Origin: Candidatus Saccharimonadota bacterium
GTDB taxonomy: Bacteria > Patescibacteriota > Saccharimonadia > Saccharimonadales > Saccharimonadaceae
Direction: 5' to 3'
Length of the DNA stretch: 13,719 nt
Assembly (NCBI GenBank): GCA_028289185.1
Contig: JAQGGV010000070.1
Location: 1 to 13,719 of the forward strand
The position numbers and the translations under genes were made by a program. This document shows positions 1 to 5,252 of the stretch, piece by piece; position 1 is the first letter of the stretch; each line of letters begins with the position of its first letter. The notes beneath the pieces are model-generated. The model did no database searches. It was not told the DNA's origin and saw only the letters and a list, made by a program, of their open reading frames with translations.

Positions 1-2
1 CA

Positions 3-974
3 CCTGCAGGTGCGGGAGCTGACTCGTCTTCAGGAACGACACGTGCAGCCCCAACGCCTCGCACGACAGTCACTGGTACGACCGATGCCAACAGCGTCGC
101 AACCAACGGCGGTAACCTGACAATCAGCAGCGGCGTAACCATCGATGGCAATGCCAGCGATGACGAAGCACTGGTCGGTAAAGACCTGGCAACCAAGAAC
201 AATCTGGTTGTCGGAAGTACCTTTACTGCCTATACCAAGACATTTACCGTCAAGGGCATTTACACAACTGGCAACACATTCCAGGACAGCGGTATCATTA
301 TGCCTCTGGCCACCGTCCAAGCCCTGACCACCCAACCCGGTGCAGTCACCGAACTGGTCGTCAATGCGGACAGTAGTGACAATGTGACGCAAGTCGTTAG
401 TGATCTCAAAACGGCACTCGGTACAGCTGCAGACATTACCAGCGCTCAGCAACAAGCACAGACAAGTGTCGATTCACTGGGCAGCATCAGCAGCCTGGCA
501 ACAACCGGTGTCATCGGCGCAACCGTTGCCTCGGCCGTCATCGTCCTACTGACCATGACTATGATTGTCCGTGAACGCAAACGCGAAATCGGTGTCATCA
601 AAGCCATCGGTGGCACGAACTTCAAGGTTATCACCCAGTTCATGACCGAAGCTTTGACGCTCACCATCATCGGTGGCATCATCGGCCTCGCCGCGGGTGT
701 TGCAGTCAGCGGTTCGATTACCCAAGGTCTCGTAGACTCACAAGCAAACAGTACAACCACGTCAACGACACGCGGCGCGGGCGGTCCAGGTGGTCCTGGC
801 GGTAACTTTGGGCGTACTGCAACTGCCGGCTTGAAAGCCGTCACCAGTTCAGTCACACCAACAACAATTGCAGGCGGCATCGGCCTGACACTACTCATCG
901 CTATCGTTGGTAGTGCATTACCAGCTTGGTTTATCGCGCGGATTCGTCCAGCCGAAGTATTGAGGACGGAATAG
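3..974 (+). CDS. FtsX/MacB-like ABC transporter permease, 5' end missing
   Basis: The frame is open from the left edge to the TAG at 972-974, giving the last 323 residues; the start and first membrane helix lie outside the window. The visible part begins with the end of an extracytoplasmic MacB-type core domain (pattern KTFTVKGIYTTGNTFQDSG around residues 81-99). The FtsX domain follows, with three hydrophobic helices at about residues 167-189, 216-239 and 287-311. The cytoplasmic turn RERKREIGVIKAIGG after the first of these and the C-terminal ARIRPAEVLR are family hallmarks. A Gly/Pro/Ser/Thr-rich stretch (about residues 248-270) sits in the loop between the last two helices, predicted to be outside the cell. 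The ATPase gene follows after 9 nt, so the two form one transporter. MacB-family proteins usually work as mechanotransmitters or exporters; the substrate here is unknown. The inner ATG at 300 is not a credible start, because homologous sequence continues upstream. Confidence 0.9.
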   Translation, partial: PAGAGADSSSGTTRAAPTPRTTVTGTTDANSVATNGGNLTISSGVTIDGNASDDEALVGKDLATKNNLVVGSTFTAYTKTFTVKGIYTTGNTFQDSGIIMPLATVQALTTQPGAVTELVVNADSSDNVTQVVSDLKTALGTAADITSAQQQAQTSVDSLGSISSLATTGVIGATVASAVIVLLTMTMIVRERKREIGVIKAIGGTNFKVITQFMTEALTLTIIGGIIGLAAGVAVSGSITQGLVDSQANSTTTSTTRGAGGPGGPGGNFGRTATAGLKAVTSSVTPTTIAGGIGLTLLIAIVGSALPAWFIARIRPAEVLRTE

Positions 975-983
975 GAGAATATT

Positions 984-1664
984 ATGTCAATAGAAGTAGA
1001 ACACCTAACGAAAACATTTCATGCGCCCGGCGGTGACGTCCATGCGCTCAACGATCTGAACTTTAACATCAAAACCGGATCATTCGTCAGCATCATCGGC
1101 AAATCAGGAAGTGGTAAATCAACACTTCTGAGCCAGCTCGGTGCGCTCGACAATCCATCAAAGGGTAAGATCATCGTCGACGGTCAGGACATTACCAAAC
1201 TGTCCGGCCATAAACAAACGGTCTATCGTTCCAAAAAAATCGGTTTCGTCTTTCAACAGTACAACCTGATTCCAAATCTCACCGCACTGCAAAATGTCAT
1301 GTTGGCGCTTGAGTTCGGTGGAGTCAAAGGCAGCGAACGTAAACCTCGCGCCCTGAAGCTTCTGGCATCTGTTGGCCTGGACGCCGACCAAACCAGACGT
1401 CGTCCATCGCGACTGTCAGGTGGTCAGCAGCAACGTGTCAGTATCGCTCGGGCACTGGCTAACCAACCGGCGTTTATCCTGGCGGACGAGCCGACAGGTA
1501 ACCTGGACAGCGACACAGGCCAAGCAGTCTTCAAACTGCTACATGACCTATCACGACAGCACAATACAACCATCATTGTCGTCACGCACGACCTTGATAT
1601 CGCCGGCAGGACCGATCACACCTACCAACTAAAAGACGGTAAACTGATCGATTACAAGAAGTAG
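984..1664 (+). CDS. MacB/LolD-type ABC transporter ATP-binding protein
   Basis: This 226-residue nucleotide-binding subunit pairs with the preceding permease at the cytoplasmic membrane. All ATPase motifs are intact: Walker A GKSGSGKST at 39-47, Q-loop FQQYN at 90-94, signature LSGGQQQ at 144-150, Walker B FILADEP at 164-170 with the catalytic Glu, D-loop GNLD, and the switch His in THD at 201-203. Length and the ADEPTGNLD wording are typical of the MacB/LolD/FtsE branch. The ATG is preceded by GGAG at 975-978, directly after the permease stop, so the pair is probably co-translated. The DUF5666-like gene starts 5 nt after the stop. Which molecule is moved cannot be read from the ATPase. Confidence 0.95.
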   Translation: MSIEVEHLTKTFHAPGGDVHALNDLNFNIKTGSFVSIIGKSGSGKSTLLSQLGALDNPSKGKIIVDGQDITKLSGHKQTVYRSKKIGFVFQQYNLIPNLTALQNVMLALEFGGVKGSERKPRALKLLASVGLDADQTRRRPSRLSGGQQQRVSIARALANQPAFILADEPTGNLDSDTGQAVFKLLHDLSRQHNTTIIVVTHDLDIAGRTDHTYQLKDGKLIDYKK

Positions 1665-1669
1665 GCGCT

Positions 1670-2233
1670 ATGGTAAAAGATTCTATGAATGAAGGTTTGC
1701 CCTCAAACGGTCAATCGAATGCAGCCGCCATGAAGTACATTGGTCCCGTTATCGCTGGGATTGTCATCCTTACCGGTGGGTTCCTGGGCGGTATCCAGTA
1801 TCAGAAGTCAACCGACACGACAGCTAGCTCTACAACGCAGGCTGGAGCCGGGCTCGGCGCTGGTGGTAGTGCAGCAGGTGGAGGCTCGCGCCGCTCAGGG
1901 GGCCTTGGTACGGTTACGGCTGTATCAAGCACCAGTATCACCATCGACACATCCCAGGGCGGCCCAAACTCGCAGTCTGGATCGTCAACAACATCCAAAA
2001 CCTACACAATTAATGGCAGCACGACCATCACCAACAATGGTTCTGCCGCAAGTGTCAGTGATATCCAAAGCGGCGATCGCGTCGTCGTCCGCACGTCGAC
2101 CAGCGACACCACGACAGCCACCTCGATCATGGTCAACCCATCATTTGGGGGAGGCGGCGGAGCAGCCCCTGGCGGCCAAACACAGTCTGATAACACATCA
2201 TCAGACACGCCAACCAACAGCACCTCAACATAA
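1670..2233 (+). CDS. Membrane-anchored DUF5666-like protein
   Basis: This 187-residue protein has a short cytoplasmic N-terminus, one membrane helix at about residues 23-43 and an extracytoplasmic remainder. A Gly/Ala/Ser-rich linker (about 59-78) leads to a small beta-rich domain (about 79-153) of the form GTVTAVSSTSITI...SDIQSGDRVVV, which matches the DUF5666 pattern seen in many envelope proteins. A Gly-rich and Ser/Thr/Asn-rich tail follows. The start lies 5 nt after the ATPase stop, so it is probably the third gene of the ABC operon and coupled to it. It occupies the place where a MacA-type adaptor might be expected, but no HlyD or lipoyl fold is visible. An accessory or substrate role for the transporter is an inference. 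ATGs at 1685 and 1730 are possible alternative starts that keep the membrane helix. Confidence 0.75.
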   Translation: MVKDSMNEGLPSNGQSNAAAMKYIGPVIAGIVILTGGFLGGIQYQKSTDTTASSTTQAGAGLGAGGSAAGGGSRRSGGLGTVTAVSSTSITIDTSQGGPNSQSGSSTTSKTYTINGSTTITNNGSAASVSDIQSGDRVVVRTSTSDTTTATSIMVNPSFGGGGGAAPGGQTQSDNTSSDTPTNSTST

Positions 2234-2254
2234 CCGAACGACTCCGCGTAGCAA

Positions 2255-2269
2255 CGATGCCCAGCATCG
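2255..2269 (+). terminator. Small hairpin after the ABC operon, possible weak terminator
   Basis: CGATGC (2255-2260), loop CCA, GCATCG (2264-2269) form a perfect 6-bp stem 22 nt after the DUF5666-like stop. Only CTTTAG follows, not a real T-run, so termination would be weak and read-through into the GreA leader is plausible. Confidence 0.35.
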
Positions 2270-2287
2270 GCTTTAGGGGGAGGGGAC

Positions 2288-2474
2288 CTCTATTGGATTC
2301 ATTTCAATAGAGTGTCGGAGGGGTAAATCCCTCCTCATACAATCAATCGGCTGGCCCTTCTTCAAATAATGTGTGATAATTCTCACTGTTTTATCAGAAA
2401 AATAAGGCATACTGGTTAACGTAACCGGTTCGCCGGACAAAGAGAACAAGAGAAATAAAAGGAGGGATTTACCT
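2288..2474 (+). promoter_or_regulatory. Structured leader of the GreA-like gene with Shine-Dalgarno sequestration
   Basis: The leader holds three nested signals. (1) Hairpin CTCTATTG (2288-2295) with CAATAGAG (2305-2312), which can extend inward by a G-U and an A-U pair. (2) Hairpin GGAGGG (2317-2322) with CCCTCC (2329-2334). (3) A long-range pairing of 2322-2335 with 2460-2473: 14 consecutive Watson-Crick pairs plus a terminal G-U (2321 with 2474). The 3' arm of the third contains the Shine-Dalgarno GGAGGG (2461-2466) and ends directly before the ATG at 2475. Hairpin 2 uses the same CCCTCC and would release the ribosome site. Two smaller hairpins lie between the arms: GGTTA (2414-2418) with TAACC (2422-2426), and CCGG-TTCG-CCGG (2425-2436), which overlap. 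I recognise no known riboswitch class. Confidence 0.7.
2372..2380 (+). promoter_or_regulatory. Possible extended -10 promoter inside the GreA leader
   Basis: TGTGATAAT fits an extended -10 (TGn plus a GATAAT hexamer), but no good -35 is seen 17-18 nt upstream. If active, transcription would start near 2387 and the RNA would lack the anti-Shine-Dalgarno arm at 2322-2335. Only longer transcripts would then be silenced. Confidence 0.3.
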
Positions 2475-2945
2475 ATGAATACCACCACCGCAAACATCTA
2501 CCTTAGCAAACGAGGTATGAAGGAAATGAAAAAAGCTGTTAGTCAGCTAGAGAAGGATCGCCACAAGGTCATCCGCGAACTACACGAGCAAGACAAGACT
2601 GATAATCACGATGATCGTCTAGCCCGTATCGAAAAACTTGCAACCCTTGACGCCGTCGAAACTGAGCTTGCTGAAAAGCAATCGTTGCTTATGAGCGCAA
2701 AACTGTTCCCGCGCAAGCGTGACGCAGTCTTTGTCGCCATCGGTTCAGCCGTCGAGCTGATCGACAAAAACGGTCGTAAAGTTATTTACACGATTGTCGA
2801 CAGTGTCGAGGTTGACCCATCAGATGGTCGCATTAGCGCCAAAAGTCCGCTCGGGCAGAGCCTGCTAGGCAAAACAATTGCCGACACTGTCCACTGGGGC
2901 GCCGGCATGCGTGAGCGCCAGTTACAATTAGTTCGCATTTTCTAG
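2475..2945 (+). CDS. GreA/GreB-family transcript cleavage factor, divergent
   Basis: The 156-residue length matches GreA (about 158). Residues about 8-76 form the charged N-terminal coiled coil that enters the RNA polymerase secondary channel. Residues about 88-140 form the C-terminal FKBP-like domain, with typical wording IGSAVELID, YTIVDS, DPSDGRIS and SPLGQSLLGK. The family stimulates cleavage of backtracked RNA. The usual acidic tip (GDLxENAEY) is replaced by DKTDNHDDR around residues 40-48. D43 and D46 keep the D-x-x-D/E spacing of the catalytic pair, so activity is plausible but not certain; a Gfh-like inhibitor or a paralogue is possible. The start has a strong GGAGGG Shine-Dalgarno at 2461-2466, which an upstream arm can mask. 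A terminator follows, so it is probably the last gene of its unit. Confidence 0.85.
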   Translation: MNTTTANIYLSKRGMKEMKKAVSQLEKDRHKVIRELHEQDKTDNHDDRLARIEKLATLDAVETELAEKQSLLMSAKLFPRKRDAVFVAIGSAVELIDKNGRKVIYTIVDSVEVDPSDGRISAKSPLGQSLLGKTIADTVHWGAGMRERQLQLVRIF

Positions 2946-2963
2946 CCGATAACTCCACTCGCA

Positions 2964-2997
2964 GAAACAACCCCGTCTGGTTACACGGGGTCGTTTC
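2964..2997 (+). terminator. Rho-independent terminator after the GreA-like gene
   Basis: CCCCGT (2971-2976) pairs with ACGGGG (2985-2990) around an 8-nt loop. The stem extends outward through GAAAC/GTTTC with one mismatch. The 3' side is T-rich (TCGTTTCATTTC). It lies 18 nt after the stop. Confidence 0.8.
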
Positions 2998-3011
2998 ATT
3001 TCTATGAAATA

Positions 3012-3049
3012 TTGACAAGGTTGACACTCGAGGATATAGTATATATTAT
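3012..3049 (+). promoter_or_regulatory. Two staggered sigma70-type promoters
   Basis: TTGACA (3012-3017), 17 nt, TATAGT (3035-3040) is a near-consensus promoter starting RNA near 3047, just before the ATG at 3051. A second TTGACA (3021-3026), 17 nt, TATTAT (3044-3049) sits 9 bp further on and would start inside the coding region. Confidence 0.75.
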
Positions 3050-3050
3050 C

Positions 3051-3761
3051 ATGGAAGTACCCAGAGAGATTATCCCCGCCGAACGAGACGGCAATTTCGA
3101 CAAAGTTATTAATGCCGAGAAAGCTCTTGAGAATCTCGCAACGTCAGGTGTGGATTATAGGATTTTTCGGACAACTGGTAACTTACTGTACTTTAGCGAT
3201 GCGATTTCTGTTCGTAACGATGCGCTTGTACAATTTGCGCATGATCCGACTCCACAAAACGAGGCGCCGCTTTTTATAGAACCGGGAGGCATCTTTGCCG
3301 AGCTTTTGCAGTTACTTGATATAGACGAAGTAGTTGATGCGGACGAGGAGTTTTTTGCACTTCTTGGAGCCCTCGATAATCGCGAGCTAGAAATAGTTAA
3401 AAAAATCTGCGAGAACCACCAGGAAGTCATTCTTGCATTTCGCGAAGCGCTAGAACAGTTTTTTGACGACAACAAGCACGCACAGCGGCACATCGACGAT
3501 CGCGCGGCATTTGTGCGTGACCTATTAATCATTGCCGAGGAACATGACGAGGAAATAACCCAGCGTATACCATTGTTTGAATCAGACGCAGAGAAGTACC
3601 ACTATGATGAGCTCTACCATAATCTGAGGAAAACCTACGAGAGTAATGAGGGGAGTGAGGTAGACCTCCAAAAAACGTACACTGAGCGGTTTTCTGACAC
3701 ATACGATTTACAGCCCGCACTTCTGGCGGCAATTCGTCATCGCCTAAATCTGTCTGATTAG
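3051..3761 (+). CDS. Unrecognised acidic, mostly helical protein
   Basis: I do not recognise this 236-residue protein. It has no signal peptide or membrane helix, so it is probably cytoplasmic. Residues about 1-90 look mixed alpha/beta, with a GNLLYFSDAISVRNDALV segment near 43-60. Residues about 95-170 are strongly acidic and helical (DADEEFFALLGALDNREL, REALEQFFDDNKH). The C-terminal 60 residues are also charged and helical. The start is set at the ATG at 3051: a promoter -10 ends at 3040 and no Shine-Dalgarno precedes it, so the message is probably leaderless. The alternative TTG at 3012 is the -35 box itself and is unlikely. Codon use is more AT-rich than in the ABC operon. No terminator is seen after it; the tRNA-Gln promoter follows within about 25 nt. 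Confidence 0.75.
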   Translation: MEVPREIIPAERDGNFDKVINAEKALENLATSGVDYRIFRTTGNLLYFSDAISVRNDALVQFAHDPTPQNEAPLFIEPGGIFAELLQLLDIDEVVDADEEFFALLGALDNRELEIVKKICENHQEVILAFREALEQFFDDNKHAQRHIDDRAAFVRDLLIIAEEHDEEITQRIPLFESDAEKYHYDELYHNLRKTYESNEGSEVDLQKTYTERFSDTYDLQPALLAAIRHRLNLSD

Positions 3762-3785
3762 CACCTAGCAACAGGGGCGGAGTCG

Positions 3786-3794
3786 TGGTATACT
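3786..3794 (+). promoter_or_regulatory. Extended -10 promoter of the tRNA-Gln unit
   Basis: TGGTATACT is an extended -10 (TGn plus TATACT) with no clear -35. It would start RNA near 3801. The primary transcript would then contain the 5' tRNA-like fragment (3816-3839) before the real tRNA. Confidence 0.5.
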
Positions 3795-3815
3795 AACACT
3801 TGCATTTCCCTATAT

Positions 3816-3872
3816 TGGGGTGTGGCCAAGTGGTAAGGCGACAGCCGTCGGCTTTTGCAAAGCAAAAACGAC
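3816..3872 (+). repeat. Copy of the tRNA-Gln 5' half plus a foreign hairpin (tRNA remnant)
   Basis: Positions 3816-3839 are identical over 24 nt to the acceptor strand and D-arm of the real tRNA-Gln (3939-3962), 123 bp upstream and in the same orientation. After this point the tRNA pattern stops. There is no matching anticodon stem, no T-arm and no acceptor 3' strand. Instead an imperfect hairpin follows: GTCG (3847-3850) with CGAC (3869-3872), and TTTTGC (3853-3858) with GCAAAA (3862-3867) around AAA. It is therefore a 5' fragment and not a second functional tRNA. Confidence 0.85.
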
Positions 3873-3938
3873 AAAGAGAAAAAAGGTACACCAAAAACTC
3901 GGAAAAACCACGCCGAAGTACATGATAATCACACACAA

Positions 3939-4013
3939 TGGGGTGTGGCCAAGTGGTAAGGCACCAGTTTTTGGTACTGGCATTCGGGGGTTCGAATCCC
4001 TCCACCCCAGCCA
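3939..4013 (+). tRNA. tRNA-Gln(UUG)
   Basis: The full cloverleaf is visible. Acceptor TGGGGTG (3939-3945) pairs with CACCCCA (4003-4009). The D-arm is GGCCAAGTGGTAAGGC. The anticodon stem CCAGT/ACTGG encloses the loop TTTTGGT, whose anticodon is TTG (reads CAA). The T-arm is GGGGG-TTCGAAT-CCCTC. G73 is followed by an encoded CCA (4011-4013). It is probably transcribed alone from the promoter at 3786 to the terminator at 4016. Partial copies of its 3' end recur downstream, so it also seems to act as an insertion site. Confidence 0.97.
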
Positions 4014-4015
4014 TG

Positions 4016-4056
4016 AAAAAATCCGTAAGTCATTTGACTCACGGATTTTTTCTTTG
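4016..4056 (+). terminator. Strong terminator of the tRNA-Gln transcript
   Basis: AAAAAATCCGT (4016-4026) pairs perfectly with ACGGATTTTTT (4041-4051). A short inner AGTC/GACT stem lies within it and the 3' side ends in T-rich sequence. The A-rich 5' side means it can also act on the minus strand. Confidence 0.9.
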
Positions 4057-4089
4057 CTCTATGCAAGCGGGATTATCACCCCTGTTATA

Positions 4090-4118
4090 TTGACTTTTAA
4101 TTGTACTTATGTTATAAT
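4090..4118 (+). promoter_or_regulatory. Consensus promoter of the 126-aa gene
   Basis: TTGACT (4090-4095), a 17-nt spacer and a perfect TATAAT (4113-4118) put the start of RNA near 4125, about 39 nt before the ATG at 4164. Confidence 0.85.
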
Positions 4119-4163
4119 GAATATACAATCCATCGATTCGCCGAATAGAGAAGGAAGTACCCA

Positions 4164-4544
4164 ATGTTAACGTCACTCAAAGAGGCAATCGCCAGCGGCA
4201 TGTACGTCGGCGGACAGCTCGAGATTCGGCCGCTCTACCAGGGATACATGTCCCGCGCAGAGATCGAGTCGATTGCACTGACCGGCATCGGTCCGGACGA
4301 GGTCTTGACGGTCACGTTCGCCTGGTGCGCCGTGCTGGACGACCGCAACGAGTGGGTCGTATCAAAGCGCGAGGTATACACCCTCCCGCTGTACCCAAGC
4401 TACGTGGAGTTCATCGGCCTCGACCGATTTGTCCTCCAGGGCCCCTGCAACAATAGCGGCCCCCGACACATCGTGACATTACACCCACCGGTCACCCAGG
4501 AACTCAGCCAGGAGATGCTCAAGGAGCCAATCACCACCTGGTAG
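4164..4544 (+). CDS. Unrecognised 126-aa protein in the tRNA-Gln island
   Basis: I do not recognise this protein. It is 126 residues, soluble, with no signal peptide or membrane helix. It contains a mixed beta pattern (GGQLEIRPLYQGYMSRAEIE, EVLTVTFAWCAVLDDRNEWV, VYTLPLYPSYVEFIGLDRFVL), two cysteines (C56 and C95 by my count) and a Pro-rich C-terminus. The start has a Shine-Dalgarno GAAGGA about 8 nt upstream and a consensus promoter. It is visibly more GC-rich in third positions than its immediate flanks. It is alone between the tRNA-Gln 3' end and the next copy of that end (4651-4670), so it is the only gene of the first inserted module, which suggests cargo acquired by transfer. Confidence 0.75.
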   Translation: MLTSLKEAIASGMYVGGQLEIRPLYQGYMSRAEIESIALTGIGPDEVLTVTFAWCAVLDDRNEWVVSKREVYTLPLYPSYVEFIGLDRFVLQGPCNNSGPRHIVTLHPPVTQELSQEMLKEPITTW

Positions 4545-4585
4545 TCCTGACCGACCACCTCACACCCTCATCGAAAGGAAATTCC

Positions 4586-4636
4586 ATGCATTGCAGGAAC
4601 ACCCTTATCGGCGAGGGTGTTTTTGCTTATATCTAG
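4586..4636 (+). CDS. Possible 16-aa ORF overlapping a terminator
   Basis: ATG at 4586 follows a GAAAGGA Shine-Dalgarno-like sequence by 6 nt and reads MHCRNTLIGEGVFAYI before TAG at 4634-4636. Its codons overlap the terminator at 4598-4626. It could be a leader peptide or a chance ORF. No plus-strand gene follows directly that it could attenuate, so I favour chance. Confidence 0.2.
   Translation: MHCRNTLIGEGVFAYI
4598..4626 (+). terminator. Terminator after the 126-aa gene
   Basis: AACACCCT (4598-4605) pairs with AGGGTGTT (4614-4621) around an 8-nt loop, then T-rich TTTTGC. A near-duplicate of the 5' arm (ACACCCTC, 4562-4569) can also pair perfectly with GAGGGTGT (4613-4620). Confidence 0.85.
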
Positions 4637-4650
4637 CGGACTGCTCGTAC

Positions 4651-4670
4651 TCGAATCCATCCACCCCGGC
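4651..4670 (+). repeat. tRNA-Gln 3'-end remnant (attachment-site-like), copy 2
   Basis: It matches the tRNA-Gln T-loop-to-acceptor 3' end (3992-4011) at 18 of 20 positions, in the same orientation, 659 bp downstream. The mismatches are at 4659 (A for C) and 4668 (G for A). The rest of the cloverleaf is absent. This is the usual appearance of an attachment site left at the far end of DNA inserted in a tRNA gene. Confidence 0.75.
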
Positions 4671-4680
4671 TCTATTGGTG

Positions 4681-5097
4681 TCAAAATATAGCCTTCAGTA
4701 CGTTCTCGACATAGTTCTGATAAATTGTATTCACCATATCGTTAAACCAGTTGCCGGACTTTTTGTTCGCGGCTTTGAGCTCATAGACGACTCCTGCTTT
4801 TGATAGATCATGACTTTTTCCTAGTAACGCGTATTGATTTTTCACATACGTGTTAAAAGCAAGTCGATGCTGCATGTGTCCTTGTTCGTAGACTTTTGGT
4901 TCTGCATAGAGCTGAGAATTGTTTATTATTTTTACAATTGTCTGTTTGTCATCGATAATGATAGTTCGCTCTGGTAGTACAGTCGCCGTGATAACGACCC
5001 CGTCGGCATGGGCGAGGGAGTAGGGCGGGATGAGCAGGAATAAAAAAATTGCGACAGCTAGTACAGCCGTATAAAAGCGTGATTTGTGGTGGTTCAT
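4681..5097 (-). CDS. Secreted protein of unknown function
   Basis: The 138-residue product has a clear signal peptide. A charged start (MNHHKSRF) leads to a hydrophobic core at about residues 9-27 and a probable signal peptidase site after AHA at residues 29-31. The mature part begins with DGVVITATVLPERTIIIDD and continues as a mixed beta/helical domain of about 107 residues with one Tyr/Asn-rich helix near the C-terminus. There are no cysteines and no lipobox. I do not recognise the family. It lies on the opposite strand from its neighbours, within the second module bounded by tRNA-Gln 3' remnants, and is divergent from the Crp-like regulator. No clear promoter or Shine-Dalgarno is seen upstream of its ATG. 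Confidence 0.7.
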   Translation of the reverse strand: MNHHKSRFYTAVLAVAIFLFLLIPPYSLAHADGVVITATVLPERTIIIDDKQTIVKIINNSQLYAEPKVYEQGHMQHRLAFNTYVKNQYALLGKSHDLSKAGVVYELKAANKKSGNWFNDMVNTIYQNYVENVLKAIF

Positions 5098-5203
5098 GGG
5101 CTAAATTCTACTCACGAGACCATCGCATGTCTGCCATGAATTACCTGAATGTCGAGGAATTACCAAACAGCGTATAGGTCAAAAATGACAAATTTATAAC
5201 AAA

Positions 5204-5219
5204 TGTGAATTTATTCACA
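5204..5219. promoter_or_regulatory. CRP-type operator upstream of the Crp-like gene
   Basis: TGTGA-ATTTAT-TCACA (5204-5219) is an exact TGTGA-N6-TCACA palindrome, the consensus half-sites of E. coli CRP; at the outer ends it is a perfect 6+6 dyad around TTTA. It lies 33 nt upstream of the preferred ATG (5253) and overlaps the region expected for the -35 of a CATAAT -10 at 5234-5239. Autoregulation, probably repression, is inferred. Confidence 0.7.
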
Positions 5220-5252
5220 CAATGTTATTCCTCCATAATTTACAGTAAAAAA

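Noticed and set aside
446..898. Long minus-strand open frame inside the permease gene
   Set aside because: It is a shadow of the strongly supported permease frame, with Pro/Val-rich translation and no signals.
3012..3050. TTG start at 3012 for the acidic protein
   Set aside because: The codon is part of a TTGACA -35 box and the ATG at 3051 fits the mapped -10 box.
3816..3938. A second tRNA gene, or an intron-containing tRNA, upstream of tRNA-Gln
   Set aside because: No anticodon stem, T-arm or acceptor 3' strand can be found after the D-arm copy, and no intron core is seen.
3793..4014. Minus-strand open frame over the tRNA-Gln region
   Set aside because: It is the antisense of the tRNA and its duplicate, with no promoter or ribosome site.
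3820..4170. Open frame running through the tRNA-Gln region (VWPSGKAPVFG...FESLHPSH)
   Set aside because: This is the well-known false translation of a tRNA gene; it covers the tRNA, its 5' copy and the terminator.
5205..5252. GTG start at 5205 for the Crp-like gene
   Set aside because: The GTG lies inside the CRP-type palindrome, has no Shine-Dalgarno, and the added residues do not look like family sequence.
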